Positions 33,728-45,731 of a DNA stretch of 64,000 nt are shown here, in pieces. Source of the stretch: VAZQ01 sp036557665. Lineage in GTDB: Bacteria > Pseudomonadota > Alphaproteobacteria > Rhizobiales > Xanthobacteraceae. Numbering within the stretch: position 1 is the first letter of the stretch; each line of letters begins with the position of its first letter. A model generated the notes under the pieces. That model worked only from the letters and a program-made list of their open reading frames with translations. It had not been told where the DNA came from and ran no database searches. The stretch is taken from contig DATBHG010000072.1 of NCBI GenBank assembly GCA_036557665.1, positions 62,001-126,000 of the forward strand, given 5' to 3'. The translations under genes and the position numbers were made by a program.

Positions 33728-34561
33728 TTAAAAGAACGCGAGGGTGCGGATCTCGATGCTCTCGCGCGGTCGCGCGTTGCGCGGCGACGTCGAGTCCTCG
33801 AATGCCGTATGCGCGGTCCAACGCGCGCGACCATCTCTGAGCGAGTCGTAGACCTTGAAGACGAGCGCTTCCTCGCGCCGCATGCGTGGGAACCAGTACC
33901 AGCGGTGCGCAGGATTATATTTGATGGCGTAGGTCTGGCCCACTCGATTCGGGTAGCGCCGCTCGGACACGATGAGATCGTCGTCCGCGAGGGTGCGGGC
34001 ATCGCAAATCGCCAGCGGGAAGGTTTCAACGGGATGGCGGATCGGCCGCCACACCTGCACGATGGCAAAGCGCCGGCGCAGCAGCTCGTCCGCCTCTTGC
34101 GGCAGCAGGTCACGCACGCGTTGCGGAGCGGACCACTCGGTATAATCGTTGTGCACGCGGCGCACGACCTCGCGGATCTTCTGAGCCTCTCGCAGCTCGT
34201 CGTCGGCCGTGCGCAGCGTGTGATCGAACACCACCACCCGTGAGGCGCCGGATTCGGCTTTTACCAGAGCTTCCATCTCGGGATAGTAAATCCGGCGAAT
34301 CTCCGCCCCGTCGAAGAAGTCCTTGACCTTGGTGTCATGGCGGACAAAGCGAAAGCCGTCCTGCTCCAGGACGAGCTTGTCAGCGAAACGCCGCCCATTG
34401 CGGATGGTGATGCGGCGGGGATCCTGTTTCCCGCCGCTGCGCACGTCGAGGCTCCCCGGCGCGGCAGTCTCGGTAAAGATCTTCTCGCCGGTATCGACGA
34501 CGTAGTTGAGCGTGGCCTCCACTGCGTCCGGCAGTGTCTCCTCCTCCAGCACTTGTACCAT
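33728..34561 (-). CDS. CmcJ/NvfI-type non-heme oxygenase
   Basis: 277 residues. It resembles the family of CmcJ (cephamycin 7-alpha-methoxylation), NvfI and GA4 desaturase. Typical segments are RFVRHDTKVKDFFDGAEIRRIYYPEMEALVK, then VVVFDHTLRTADD (His/Asp iron ligands of the double-stranded beta-helix), VHNDYTEWSAPQRVRDLLP and IVQVWRPIRHPVETFPLAICD, where further metal or oxoglutarate ligands should lie. It probably acts on a small metabolite with Fe(II) and 2-oxoglutarate. No biosynthetic cluster surrounds it; it follows gyrA by 14 nt on the same strand. Confidence 0.8.
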   Translation of the reverse strand: MVQVLEEETLPDAVEATLNYVVDTGEKIFTETAAPGSLDVRSGGKQDPRRITIRNGRRFADKLVLEQDGFRFVRHDTKVKDFFDGAEIRRIYYPEMEALVKAESGASRVVVFDHTLRTADDELREAQKIREVVRRVHNDYTEWSAPQRVRDLLPQEADELLRRRFAIVQVWRPIRHPVETFPLAICDARTLADDDLIVSERRYPNRVGQTYAIKYNPAHRWYWFPRMRREEALVFKVYDSLRDGRARWTAHTAFEDSTSPRNARPRESIEIRTLAFF

Positions 34562-34575
34562 GCGCGGCTCCTAAA

Positions 34576-37314
<2,739 letters not shown>

Positions 37315-37865
37315 GAAGGACCTATCGGTGCAGGATCACAGAATCGTATTTAGCTGATTGCGGCTTCTGGCGCCACCTGCGGCGGCGCGGAATGAGACTT
37401 TCAGATGGGAATTCAGCCACTTATCCGCAAGTTGATGAAGACGATCTCGCCGCAACGGGCGGCCGAGCGAGCGTGGCGTCTCGGCGGACGCAATCCTTGG
37501 ATAGAAAATGAAACACTCATCGTAATTCATTGAGTTATCGATCTTTCCTGAGGATAGAATCCTTGTTCATGTTCAATCATTGTTTTTACTCGGGCTTTTG
37601 GCTTCGTTTGCGGAAATTCGGAAAATGGTTGAGCGGCATGGATGCGACAGCCGCTGATTGCACGTCCCGCCCACGACATCGCGCCACGCGGAAAGCCGCA
37701 ATGGGTCTTGGGTTCGTTCGGCGAAAAACGGGCCCATCCGGCTCGGATCGTTTGGCCGGTAATGAGCGGGTGATACGCTCCTGTTCATTTTTCGTTCTTA
37801 CAAGGCGGAGCGCCCAGAGTCAAACAACGCCCGCTCTCCGGATCCCCAGAAAAGACCAGCCGGCG
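37315..37865. other. intergenic region upstream of gyrA, AT-richer
   Basis: No convincing gene. The part from about 37500 to 37630 is noticeably AT-richer than the surroundings and probably contains the gyrA promoter. No obvious operator or RNA structure was recognised. Confidence 0.4.
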
Positions 37866-38606
37866 CTATCGCAGCTCCACGACCAGGCCGTCGCGGATGG
37901 TGACGCGACGGTGCATGCGTGCAGCGATGTCCATGTTATGGGTGGCGACCAGGACAGATAGCCCTGAGGCTTCCACGAGCTCGGTCAGCCCGGAGAAGAC
38001 CTGCTCGGACGTCTTCGGGTCGAGATTTCCCGTCGGCTCGTCCGCAAGCAGAATGCGCGGCGCATTGGCGACCGCGCGCGCGATGGCGACCCGCTGCTGC
38101 TCGCCGCCGGAGAGCTCCGCCGGACGATGGGTGAGCCGCTGCTTGAGCCCGAGATAGGCGAGCAGGTCAGTCGCACGCTTGGTCGCTTCCTTCCGCGAGA
38201 GGCCTCGCACCATCTGCGGTATGACGACGTTCTCGATCGCGGAGAATTCCATCAGCAGATGGTGGAATTGATAGACAAAACCTATGTCGCTGCGGCGGAT
38301 GCGGGTGCGCTCCGCGTCGGAAAGGGCCGATGTAGCCACCTGGTCGACGAATACCTCGCCGGCATCCGGATGCTCCAACAGCCCGGCGACGTGCAGCAGC
38401 GTCGATTTGCCTGCGCCGGATGGCGCAACCAGTGCGACCGACTGGCCGGACCAGATCGCAACTTCCGCCCCCTTGAGAATCTGGAGGGTCGTGCTGCCCT
38501 GGCGGTAATGCCGGTCGACGCCGTGAAGCGCCAGAATGGGCGGCTGCCTGGGCGCATTCTCGGCGACCGCAGCCCCCGCCTCGCGCGGGATTGTGCGCTC
38601 ATTCAT
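37866..38606 (-). CDS. lolD: lipoprotein-releasing ABC transporter ATP-binding protein
   Basis: 246 residues. ABC ATPase of the LolCDE type: Walker A APSGAGKSTLLH, signature LSGGEQQRVAIARA, Walker B ILLADEPTGNLD. The segment SDIGFVYQFHHLLMEFSAIENVV is typical of LolD/MacB-class proteins. It drives extraction of lipoproteins from the inner membrane to LolA. The start overlaps the LolC/E stop by 8 bp, so the pair is coupled. Confidence 0.92.
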   Translation of the reverse strand: MNERTIPREAGAAVAENAPRQPPILALHGVDRHYRQGSTTLQILKGAEVAIWSGQSVALVAPSGAGKSTLLHVAGLLEHPDAGEVFVDQVATSALSDAERTRIRRSDIGFVYQFHHLLMEFSAIENVVIPQMVRGLSRKEATKRATDLLAYLGLKQRLTHRPAELSGGEQQRVAIARAVANAPRILLADEPTGNLDPKTSEQVFSGLTELVEASGLSVLVATHNMDIAARMHRRVTIRDGLVVELR

Positions 38607-39867
38607 AGCGCAGCGCCTCGACCGGATCGAGACGCGCCGCCCGCCACGCCGGATAGAGGGTCGCCAGCAGGGATAAGGCGAGTGCCATCACCACGACCGC
38701 GGTCGTCTCGCCGGCATCGACCTCGGCGGGCAGCTTGGAGAGGAAGTAGAGCTCCGGCGAGAACAGCTCGGTGTTGGTCAGCCAGGATATGAACCGCCGG
38801 ATCGATTCGATGTTCAGACAGATGAGCAGCGCGAGCAGGAAGCCGACCAAGGTGCCGACCACCCCCACCGAGGCGCCCGTCATCATGAACACCCGCATGA
38901 TCGCCCCCTGTGTGACCCCCATGGTGCGCAGGATGCCGATGTCCCGCCCCTTGTCCTTCACCAGCATGATCAGCCCGGAGGTGATGTTGAACGCGGCAAC
39001 GATCACGATGATGGTCAGGATCAGGAACATCACGTTCCGCTCCACCTGCAGCGCATTGAAGAAGGTAGCGTTGCGCTGGCGCCAGTCGACCATGAAGATC
39101 GGCCGGTTTGCCGCCTCGGCGATCAGCTGCCGGTAGCGATCGACCCGATCGGGGTCTTCGGTATAAACCTCGATCGCGGTGACGTCCCCGGCGTGATTGA
39201 AATAGGCCTGCGATTCCGCCAACGGCATGAACACGAAAGCGGAGTCGTATTCCGACATGCCGACTTCGAATACTGCGGCGATCTTGTACGACTTGATGCG
39301 CGGCGTCGTGCCCATCGGAGTGACCGCGCCCCGCGGCGCCACCAGCGTGATGCTGTCGCCCGCGTGCAGGGAGAGCTGATCGGCGAGCCTGCGCCCGATG
39401 GCGACCCCCTGAGCTTCGTCGAAGCCTTCGAGCGTTCCTTGCCGGATGTTGCTGGAAATGGACGGAAGCTTGACGAGGTCCGCCGCGCGCACGCCGCGCA
39501 GCAGCACGCCCGCCGCGCCGAACGGTGACGAGGCAAGCGCCTGCCCCTCGACGATCGGCGCAGCCAGCCTTATGCCTTCGACCTGCCCCACCTTCTCGGA
39601 CACTTGCTGCCAATCCGTCAGCGGCGACTCGAGAGGTTGAATCAGAAGGTGTCCGTTGAGGCCGAGTATCTTGTCGAGCAACTCTTTGCGGAACCCGTTC
39701 ATTACCGCCATGACGATGATCAGCGTGGCAACGCCGAGCATGATGCCGAGAAAAGAGAATCCGGCATTGACCGAGATGAATCCTTCCTGGCGCCGCGCGC
39801 GCAGGTAGCGCAGCGACAGCAGCCATTCGAACGGAGCAAAGGGATGCGTGCCGCGCGGCTCGCTCAT
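38599..39867 (-). CDS. lolC: lipoprotein-releasing ABC transporter permease LolC/E
   Basis: 422 residues from ATG 39867, with GAGGAA upstream. One N-terminal helix (FLGIMLGVATLIIVMAVMNGF), a ~230-residue periplasmic domain and three C-terminal helices match LolC/LolE. Only one permease gene is present, the single fused-type LolC/E usual in alphaproteobacteria. The PFEWLLSLRYLRARRQEGFISV start is characteristic. It acts with the adjacent LolD. Confidence 0.92.
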   Translation of the reverse strand: MSEPRGTHPFAPFEWLLSLRYLRARRQEGFISVNAGFSFLGIMLGVATLIIVMAVMNGFRKELLDKILGLNGHLLIQPLESPLTDWQQVSEKVGQVEGIRLAAPIVEGQALASSPFGAAGVLLRGVRAADLVKLPSISSNIRQGTLEGFDEAQGVAIGRRLADQLSLHAGDSITLVAPRGAVTPMGTTPRIKSYKIAAVFEVGMSEYDSAFVFMPLAESQAYFNHAGDVTAIEVYTEDPDRVDRYRQLIAEAANRPIFMVDWRQRNATFFNALQVERNVMFLILTIIVIVAAFNITSGLIMLVKDKGRDIGILRTMGVTQGAIMRVFMMTGASVGVVGTLVGFLLALLICLNIESIRRFISWLTNTELFSPELYFLSKLPAEVDAGETTAVVVMALALSLLATLYPAWRAARLDPVEALRYE

Positions 39868-40287
39868 TGATCGGTTCCTCGGGGGTATGGCAATTCGACT
39901 TGGAGGGCCTTGGTATGGCGCAATTCGGGCCGTTTCACGCCCCCATTTTGGATCTGTGCACTGGAGGGACGGAGGGGAGCCGCAGGCCGGAATGGGCGGA
40001 GTGACATCCGGGGCCATGGCAGCGGCCCGGATTCTCACATCGCTTTATCCGGGCAGTGGTTTTCCTCGCGTACGGCAGGCAATGCCGTCCCTCCAAGCCT
40101 TTCGCGCGTGACAAAATCTCGCGCTATGGCGTGCACGCCTTCCCGGCGTCGGCGCGCGCCTCTGCCCACCCGAGCCTCCATGGAAACGCTCTCCAGAAGA
40201 GAGGACAACGTGAGGGGCAGATTGAGGCCCAGCATCCATTTGAGTAGTTCCAGGGGGCCTCAACCTTGGCTCGCCGGTTCATGGCAT
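39868..40287. other. intergenic, no feature seen
   Basis: No gene is supported on either strand. Overlapping open frames in several phases are short and lack ribosome sites. The sequence joins the lolC promoter region to the end of the MarR-GNAT gene, a place where proS normally sits in this order. Confidence 0.4.
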
Positions 40288-41214
40288 TCACAGGCAGCGC
40301 TGCCAAGTCTCGCCGATCATGTTGACGCCCCACTTGCGGTGCCGCCTGGAGCTCATCAGCTTGAACCCGGCCTGAGCATAGATCCTGCGCGCCCTCGTCA
40401 GGGCCTTTTGGGTCCACAAGCTGATGGAGCGATATCCGGAGCGCCGCGCAAACTCCAGGCTTTGCTCCACCAAGTGACGGCCGATACCAAGCCCCCGCGC
40501 CCTGGGTTCGACGATCAGCAGCCGAAGCTTGGCGACCCTGTCCGAGGATCGCATCACGAAGGCAGATCCAACCGGCTCACCCGCAAGCTCGGCGATGAAG
40601 CAGCACTCGCGCCGGCGATCATGGCTTCCGGCGAACTGCGCAACAACCTCAGCCACCAACGCTTCAAAGCGCAGATCCCAACCGTATTCCTGCGCATAGA
40701 TCGCGCCGTGGCGCGCGACAACCCACCCCATCTCGCCAGCTCGCGGCGGCCGCAGCACATACCGCGGTTTGGTCGGCGCAGGTGAGGACATCGCGCTTTC
40801 AATGCTGTCCATCGCTTCCACCAGCCGTCGCCGAGCGGCAAGCGGAATCGGCTCGAGCAGCTCCAGCACTTGCTTTCGCGCCCGCTGGTCGAGCGATGCA
40901 AATCGCTTGTGCCCCTGAGCGGTGAGCGACAAGAGCGCCTGGCGGCCGTCGTTGTATGCGCGTACGCGCGCAATCAAGCCGTCCTTCTCGAAGCCGCCGA
41001 GAATGCGACTGAGATATCCCTGGTCGAGGGCAAGCCCGCTCGCAAGCTGCGAGGCAGTGCACCGGGCCTGCTGCGCCAACTCATAAAGCACGCGCGCCTG
41101 GGTGAGCGAGAACGGGGCATATAGCCCCCCGTCATGCAGCAGTCCGAGCCGCTGCGTGTAGAAGCGGTTGAACCGCCGCACCGCAGCGACGTTTTGGTCG
41201 ATGATCGCCGGCAT
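40288..41214 (-). CDS. MarR-GNAT fusion regulator/acetyltransferase
   Basis: 308 residues from ATG 41214; the frame extends 14 codons upstream. Residues ~5-140 are a MarR winged-helix domain (FSLTQARVLYELAQQ, CTASQLASGLALDQGYLSRIL, wing AYNDGRQALLSLT). Residues ~155-308 are a GNAT domain (FIAELAGEPVGSAFVM, acetyl-CoA loop RARGLGIGRHLVEQ, YAQAGFKLM). Such fusions are found in many alphaproteobacteria; the substrate is unknown. A perfect palindrome 44 nt upstream is a candidate autoregulatory operator. Confidence 0.92.
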   Translation of the reverse strand: MPAIIDQNVAAVRRFNRFYTQRLGLLHDGGLYAPFSLTQARVLYELAQQARCTASQLASGLALDQGYLSRILGGFEKDGLIARVRAYNDGRQALLSLTAQGHKRFASLDQRARKQVLELLEPIPLAARRRLVEAMDSIESAMSSPAPTKPRYVLRPPRAGEMGWVVARHGAIYAQEYGWDLRFEALVAEVVAQFAGSHDRRRECCFIAELAGEPVGSAFVMRSSDRVAKLRLLIVEPRARGLGIGRHLVEQSLEFARRSGYRSISLWTQKALTRARRIYAQAGFKLMSSRRHRKWGVNMIGETWQRCL

Positions 41215-41257
41215 GAGCAGCCCGGGGCTTGAGCAAACGCAGGAAGCTTCCAGCACT

Positions 41258-41276
41258 TACTTGACACAGTCAAGTA
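41258..41276. promoter_or_regulatory. candidate MarR operator palindrome
   Basis: Perfect inverted repeat TACTTGAC, spacer ACA, GTCAAGTA (8-3-8). It lies 44-62 nt before the MarR-GNAT start and has the size and symmetry of MarR-family operators. It overlaps the first unit of the adjacent 14-bp repeats. Confidence 0.6.
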
Positions 41277-41356
41277 TTCCTGGGCCGTATTCGCCGGCCG
41301 GTATTCCCCGGTCAGTATTCCTGGGCCGGTATTACTGGGCCGGTATTACTGGACCG
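41265..41356. repeat. 14-bp tandem repeat beside the MarR operator
   Basis: Imperfect ~14-bp units ending in GTATT: 41265-41278, 41279-41291 (13 bp), 41292-41305, 41306-41319, 41320-41333, 41334-41347, and a partial unit to 41356. The best pair is CCTGGGCCGGTATT and ACTGGGCCGGTATT. The array begins inside the palindrome and extends away from the gene. Confidence 0.8.
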
Positions 41357-42057
41357 AAGAATTCTGGAACGTCCGCGGGCGCAAATGGGCAACTTTGCGA
41401 GTTAACCATCGACAAAGGTTTCGGTGAAAGTTGCAACTCGTTAAGCGTTGCCGACCTAGCCTCAACGCCGTCGAGCCGTCCCTATCCGGCTCGATTTGGG
41501 GACGGCGCTCCGGCCGGACCAGCCCGCCGGGCCGGAGCGTCGCTTTTTCCTCTCGCTCTCCGCACGCTGCGCAAAGCACGGGCGCGGATGATGGTTTGGA
41601 GAACGCGGGTGCACGCGGCGCCTTTTGACCTACTGGCCGCCTGCTCGCATCTCACGCGTGGGGATATCCTCGCGTGCCTTGCCTATGCGCAGGAGCTCGC
41701 GAGCTCGACGAGATGATCTTGATCATCTTCCAATCGCGGAATGCGCTCTAACGCCTCCAACCTCCGACCTCGCTGGCTCGCTGGCAGTCAAGTCTCCACT
41801 GCAAAAAGAGCGGGGCGTCTGGGTCCTCCGGACCGGCCAGCCTATCTTCGCAGCCGAGACAGAGGAAAGGCTCCGGAGCTTGCGGGCGCAGCCAAATCGC
41901 GAGAAAGGTGCGGAGGGCCGGTGAAGCGTGAAGACGCCCGATCAGGCATGACCAGTTATCGTGGCATCGGTGCGCCAGATGTTGTTATGACAACCTGCGA
42001 GCTTGCTGCGGTAGGAGCAGTTTCGAACCCGCCCCTACGAGCGGCTGGGCTGGAGCA
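41357..42057. other. 701-bp gap without supported gene
   Basis: Several short frames on both strands; none has a domain, ribosome site and codon pattern together. A GGTTCGAA-like string near 42030 on the - strand does not fold into a tRNA arm. The stretch may be debris of an insertion between proS and lolC. Confidence 0.4.
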
Positions 42058-43404
42058 TCAGCGCGTCGCGCGAGACGGGCTTGATGACGCCAGAAGCTCA
42101 ACCGCGTCACTTGGGGCAATCAGCTGGCGGCTGCCGTCCGAGCGCTTCTTGAGCTCTACCTTGCCTTCGGCCAGACCCCGCGGACCGACCAGGACCTGCC
42201 AGGGAATGCCGATGAGGTCGGCAGTGGCGAATTTCGCTCCCGGCCGCTCCTCGAGATCGTCATAGAGCGCGTCGATCCCTCTTGCGCGCAGCGCCCGGTA
42301 GAGGTCCTCGCAGGCCGCATCGGTCTGTGCCGCCCCCTGCTTGAGGTTGAGAACAGCCACGGTGAACGGCGCAACGGATTGCGGCCAGACGATCCCTGCA
42401 TCGTCATGGGAGGCCTCGATGATGCCGGCCACCAGCCGGCTCGGGCCGATCCCGTAGGAGCCCATGTGCACCGGATGCTCCCCGCCGTCCGGCCCCGCCA
42501 CCACGGCCTGCATCGGCTCGGAATATTTGGTGCCGAAGTAGAAGATGTGGCCGACCTCGATCCCCCGTGCCGACACCTGTTTGTCCTGCGGCAGCTTCGC
42601 AAAGGCTGCCGCATCATGCTTCTCCGACGTGGCAGCATAGAGCGCGGTCCACCGGTCCACGATTTTCTGCAGGCCCGCCACATCGTCGAAGCTCACGTCT
42701 GCCGACGGGACCGGAAAGTCCAGATAATCGCGATGACAGTAGACCTCGCTCTCCCCTGTCGAGGCCAGGATGATGAACTCGTGCGAGAGATTGCCGCCGA
42801 TGGGCCCGCTTTCTGCGACCATGGGGATGGACTTGAGCCCGAGGCGAGCGAAGGTCCGCAGGTATGCCACGAACATCTTGTTGTAGGAGTGGGTGGCGCC
42901 CGCAAAGTCGACATCGAAGGAATAGGCATCCTTCATCAGGAACTCGCGCGCGCGCATCACCCCGAAGCGCGGCCGCAGCTCGTCGCGGAATTTCCACTGG
43001 ATATGATAGAGGTTGAGCGGCAGGTCCTTATAGGAGCGCACATAGGCGCGAAAGATCTCGGTGATCATCTCCTCGTTGGTCGGCCCATACAGCATGTCTC
43101 GCTCATGGCGGTCCTGGAGGCGCAGCATCTCCTTGCCGTAGACGTCGTAACGTCCGCTCTCGCGCCAGAGCTCGGCCGACTGCAGGGTCGGCATCAGCAT
43201 CTCGATGGCGCCGGAGCGGTCCTGCTCCTCCCGCACGATGCGGCAGACCTTGCGCAACACCCGCAACCCGAGCGGCAGCAAGGCATAGATGCCCGCACCT
43301 TCCTGGCGGATCATCCCGGCGCGCAGCATGAGCCGATGGGAGACGATCTCCGCCTCCTTCGGTGTCTCGCGCAGGATCGGCAAAAAATATCGGGACAGCC
43401 GCAT
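42058..43404 (-). CDS. proS: prolyl-tRNA synthetase, short alphaproteobacterial form
   Basis: 448 residues from ATG 43404 (MRLSRYFLP), preferred over TTG 43419. Class II synthetase: motif 2 region RYDVYGKEMLRLQDRHERDMLYGPTNEEMITEIF, motif 3 VHMGSYGIGPSRLVAGIIE, and the anticodon-binding domain from about residue 350. It lacks the ~180-residue editing insertion of E. coli ProRS, as is usual for alphaproteobacteria. It charges tRNA-Pro. Normally it is directly upstream of lolC; here 2 kb containing a MarR-GNAT gene separates them. Confidence 0.95.
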   Translation of the reverse strand: MRLSRYFLPILRETPKEAEIVSHRLMLRAGMIRQEGAGIYALLPLGLRVLRKVCRIVREEQDRSGAIEMLMPTLQSAELWRESGRYDVYGKEMLRLQDRHERDMLYGPTNEEMITEIFRAYVRSYKDLPLNLYHIQWKFRDELRPRFGVMRAREFLMKDAYSFDVDFAGATHSYNKMFVAYLRTFARLGLKSIPMVAESGPIGGNLSHEFIILASTGESEVYCHRDYLDFPVPSADVSFDDVAGLQKIVDRWTALYAATSEKHDAAAFAKLPQDKQVSARGIEVGHIFYFGTKYSEPMQAVVAGPDGGEHPVHMGSYGIGPSRLVAGIIEASHDDAGIVWPQSVAPFTVAVLNLKQGAAQTDAACEDLYRALRARGIDALYDDLEERPGAKFATADLIGIPWQVLVGPRGLAEGKVELKKRSDGSRQLIAPSDAVELLASSSPSRATR

Positions 43405-43631
43405 CTCGGTTTGTGCCAAATTGGAGAAAGCCGGGAAAGCTCAGCCAGCAGCGAGGCCAGGAAAGAGCATATTTTTCCGGATCGAACCAGATGCAGAGCC
43501 GGCGCCGCTGCATGGATTTGCGCTCGTCTGCCGGCCCCAAGACTGCAGGCGTTCCGACGCCCGGATCGGCGCCTGTTTGACGGACGAGCGGTCTGTCAAA
43601 ATCTGGCCGTGGCGATCCGCGCTCGCCTTCG

Positions 43632-44825
43632 TCACGGCAACTCGCGACTGACATCATAATCATAGAGCCATGCGCTTTGAAACGCGGTCCTGTCCCGACC
43701 GAAGCGTTCACGCAGCGCGAATTTCACGTCGCGTTTGAGCCGCGCCCAGGGCGAGACGAGATGGTTCTCGCGGGCGCGCGCGCGTGAGCCCAGCACGGCG
43801 GCGCGGGCACGCGGCACGCGGATCTGCTCGTATACGCGCAACGCGGTATCGGGATCGTCGCCATGCCGCGCGAGCGCGGCCGCAAGCACGCAGGCGTCCT
43901 CGATGGCCATGCCCGCCCCCTGGCCGAGATAGGGCAGCATGGCGTGTGCGGAATCGCCGAGCAGGGTTGTGCGTCCTTTGCTCCATCGCTCGGCCGGCTC
44001 CCGATCGTACAGCGCCCATTTGTACCAGCGCGCGCTCATGGGAAAGAGTCGCACGAGGTCGGAATGCCAGCCGGCGTAGGTAGTCATCGGCTCCGAGACA
44101 TCGCATTCCTGCGTCCAGGATTCCTCGGTCCAGGCATTGCTGTCGAAGTGCGCAACGATGTTGATGAGCTCGCCGCGCCGCACAGGGTAGTGCACGGCAT
44201 GCCCATGGGGGCCCATCCACATCGTACCCTCTGCGACCGCAATGTCGCGTGGCACCGCAGCGGTATCGGCCATGCCGCGCCAGCAGATGCAGCCGGTGAA
44301 CCGCGGCGCGTCGGGACCGAATATGCTGTTGCGAACGACGGAATGAATGCCGTCGGCACCGACCACGAGATCCGCCTCGATGTCACGCCCGTCAGCAAGG
44401 CGGGCCACCGCGCCGCGAGCGGATGCCTCGACGGCGATGCATCGCGCGCCAAAGCGGATTTGAGCGGTCCTGACCGCGCCGAGCAGCACGCCGAGAAGAT
44501 CGGCGCGGTGCACGGTCAGATTAGGCGCGCCGAACTGCTGGCGGAATGCGCCGCGACGCATCCGGGAGATGATGCGGCCGCTGTTCCAGCTGCGGATGGT
44601 CAGGAAATCCGACTCCGAGCCCAGGGCGATGACCGCGGCCTCGACGCCGAGCACGCGCAGCGCTTTGAGCGCGTTCGGAGTGAGGTTGAGGCCGGCGCCG
44701 ATCTCATTCGCGGCGGCGGACTGCTCGCATAGGACGACTTCGGCGCCGCGATGCTCCAGAGCCAGCGCTGCGGCGAGCCCGCCGATCCCGCCGCCGACGA
44801 TGGCAACGCGTGGGGCGCGCGTCAT
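43632..44825 (-). CDS. FAD-dependent aromatic monooxygenase (salicylate hydroxylase-like)
   Basis: 397 residues. Group A flavoprotein hydroxylase: GGGIGGLAAALAL dinucleotide fold at residue ~11, the DG motif GADGIHSVVR near 160 and the GD motif TLLGDSAHAMLPYLGQGAGMAIEDA near 290. It uses NAD(P)H and O2 to hydroxylate aromatic or similar substrates. The exact substrate is unknown. It stands alone between proS and the DHFR-like gene and looks like an insertion in this conserved block. Confidence 0.88.
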   Translation of the reverse strand: MTRAPRVAIVGGGIGGLAAALALEHRGAEVVLCEQSAAANEIGAGLNLTPNALKALRVLGVEAAVIALGSESDFLTIRSWNSGRIISRMRRGAFRQQFGAPNLTVHRADLLGVLLGAVRTAQIRFGARCIAVEASARGAVARLADGRDIEADLVVGADGIHSVVRNSIFGPDAPRFTGCICWRGMADTAAVPRDIAVAEGTMWMGPHGHAVHYPVRRGELINIVAHFDSNAWTEESWTQECDVSEPMTTYAGWHSDLVRLFPMSARWYKWALYDREPAERWSKGRTTLLGDSAHAMLPYLGQGAGMAIEDACVLAAALARHGDDPDTALRVYEQIRVPRARAAVLGSRARARENHLVSPWARLKRDVKFALRERFGRDRTAFQSAWLYDYDVSRELP

Positions 44826-45070
44826 TCAAAGCTTCCTCTGGACCGCTTTAGTCGCAACGCGGCGCGATCGCAAAGATGGTGCAGAACGCGCCGGGAGTAC
44901 CGGTCCGCTCATCTTGCGACTCGAGCCGCGCGCCGGCAACTCCATGAGCCGCCGACCTGACCAACAATCATGTCAGCCGGCTGTGGAACGGAAAGAAGAG
45001 CCAAACCGAACGTAAAGCCAAACTCATTGTGTGCTACATTGAGGCCGATCGGCTATCAATGAGGAAGCCA

Positions 45071-45145
45071 ATGCTCATGTCGGCTAAAACGGCAGGAACA
45101 CTGGGCGGCATAAGCGAGCTCTCCGACCTTGTCCGTGGTTGCTGA
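45071..45145 (+). CDS. 24-residue upstream ORF overlapping the DHFR-like start
   Basis: ATG 45071 with GAGG 7 nt upstream opens a 24-codon frame ending at TGA 45143-45145. It runs over the TTG/GTG starts of the DHFR-like gene (45129 or 45135), which itself has no good ribosome site. It may be a coupling leader peptide. Alternatively it is chance. Confidence 0.3.
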   Translation: MLMSAKTAGTLGGISELSDLVRGC

Positions 45146-45731
45146 AGGCCCGCCTCCGCGTGTTCGCGTCGAAGGCTATGCCATTGTCTCTATCGACGGG
45201 ATGATCGCGGACTGCAAGCGGCATATGCCGGATGCGCTCAGGCTCGATGCCGACCAGAGGTTTTTCGAAGCGAGTCTCGATGCAGCCGATGCCGTGGCTC
45301 ACGGCCGTAATTCGCATGAGCTGCAACCCCATTCGGAGGGCCGGCGCCGGCTGATCCTGACACGCAAGGTCGCGTCGATCGGGCCGGAGCCATCGAATCC
45401 CATGGCGATTCTATGGAACCCGGCCGGATGCTCGCTCGCTGAAGCTTGCCGCGCAATTGGTCTCATCGAAGGGATCCTGGCGGTCATCGGCGGAACGGAC
45501 GTTTTCGGAGAGTTTCTCCGCATCGGCTACGACGCGTTCCACCTCTCACGTGCCGGCCAAGTCCATCTGCCCGGTGGACGTCCGCTGTTTCCACCGGGCT
45601 GCGGGCCAACGCCGGAAGGCGTGCTCGCGCACCACGGCCTCATCCCGGTGCGGGAGCAAGTGCTCGAGCCCGCAGCCCAATTGAACCTGGTCACCTGGCG
45701 CAGGCTCCGCCCACGAGCCGACGCATCATAA
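45129..45731 (+). CDS. dihydrofolate reductase family (RibD C-terminal-like) reductase
   Basis: 200 residues if started at TTG 45129; GTG 45135 is an alternative and neither has a clear ribosome site. VRVEGYAIVSIDGMIAD opens the DHFR-like fold and LIEGILAVIGGTDVFGEFLRIGYDAFHLSRAG carries the conserved GG loop and following helix. It likely uses NADPH but lacks the rest of RibD; the substrate is unknown. It lies beside but opposite to the FAD monooxygenase. Confidence 0.72.
   Translation: MSVVAEGPPPRVRVEGYAIVSIDGMIADCKRHMPDALRLDADQRFFEASLDAADAVAHGRNSHELQPHSEGRRRLILTRKVASIGPEPSNPMAILWNPAGCSLAEACRAIGLIEGILAVIGGTDVFGEFLRIGYDAFHLSRAGQVHLPGGRPLFPPGCGPTPEGVLAHHGLIPVREQVLEPAAQLNLVTWRRLRPRADAS

Noticed and set aside
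41625..41924. 99-codon + frame in the MarR-proS gap
   Set aside because: No ribosome site, domain or similarity recognised; the same stretch is open in another frame.
42018..42060. Possible tRNA 3' half (GGTTCGAA-like string on - strand)
   Set aside because: Flanking bases do not pair as a T-stem or acceptor stem and no anticodon arm is present.
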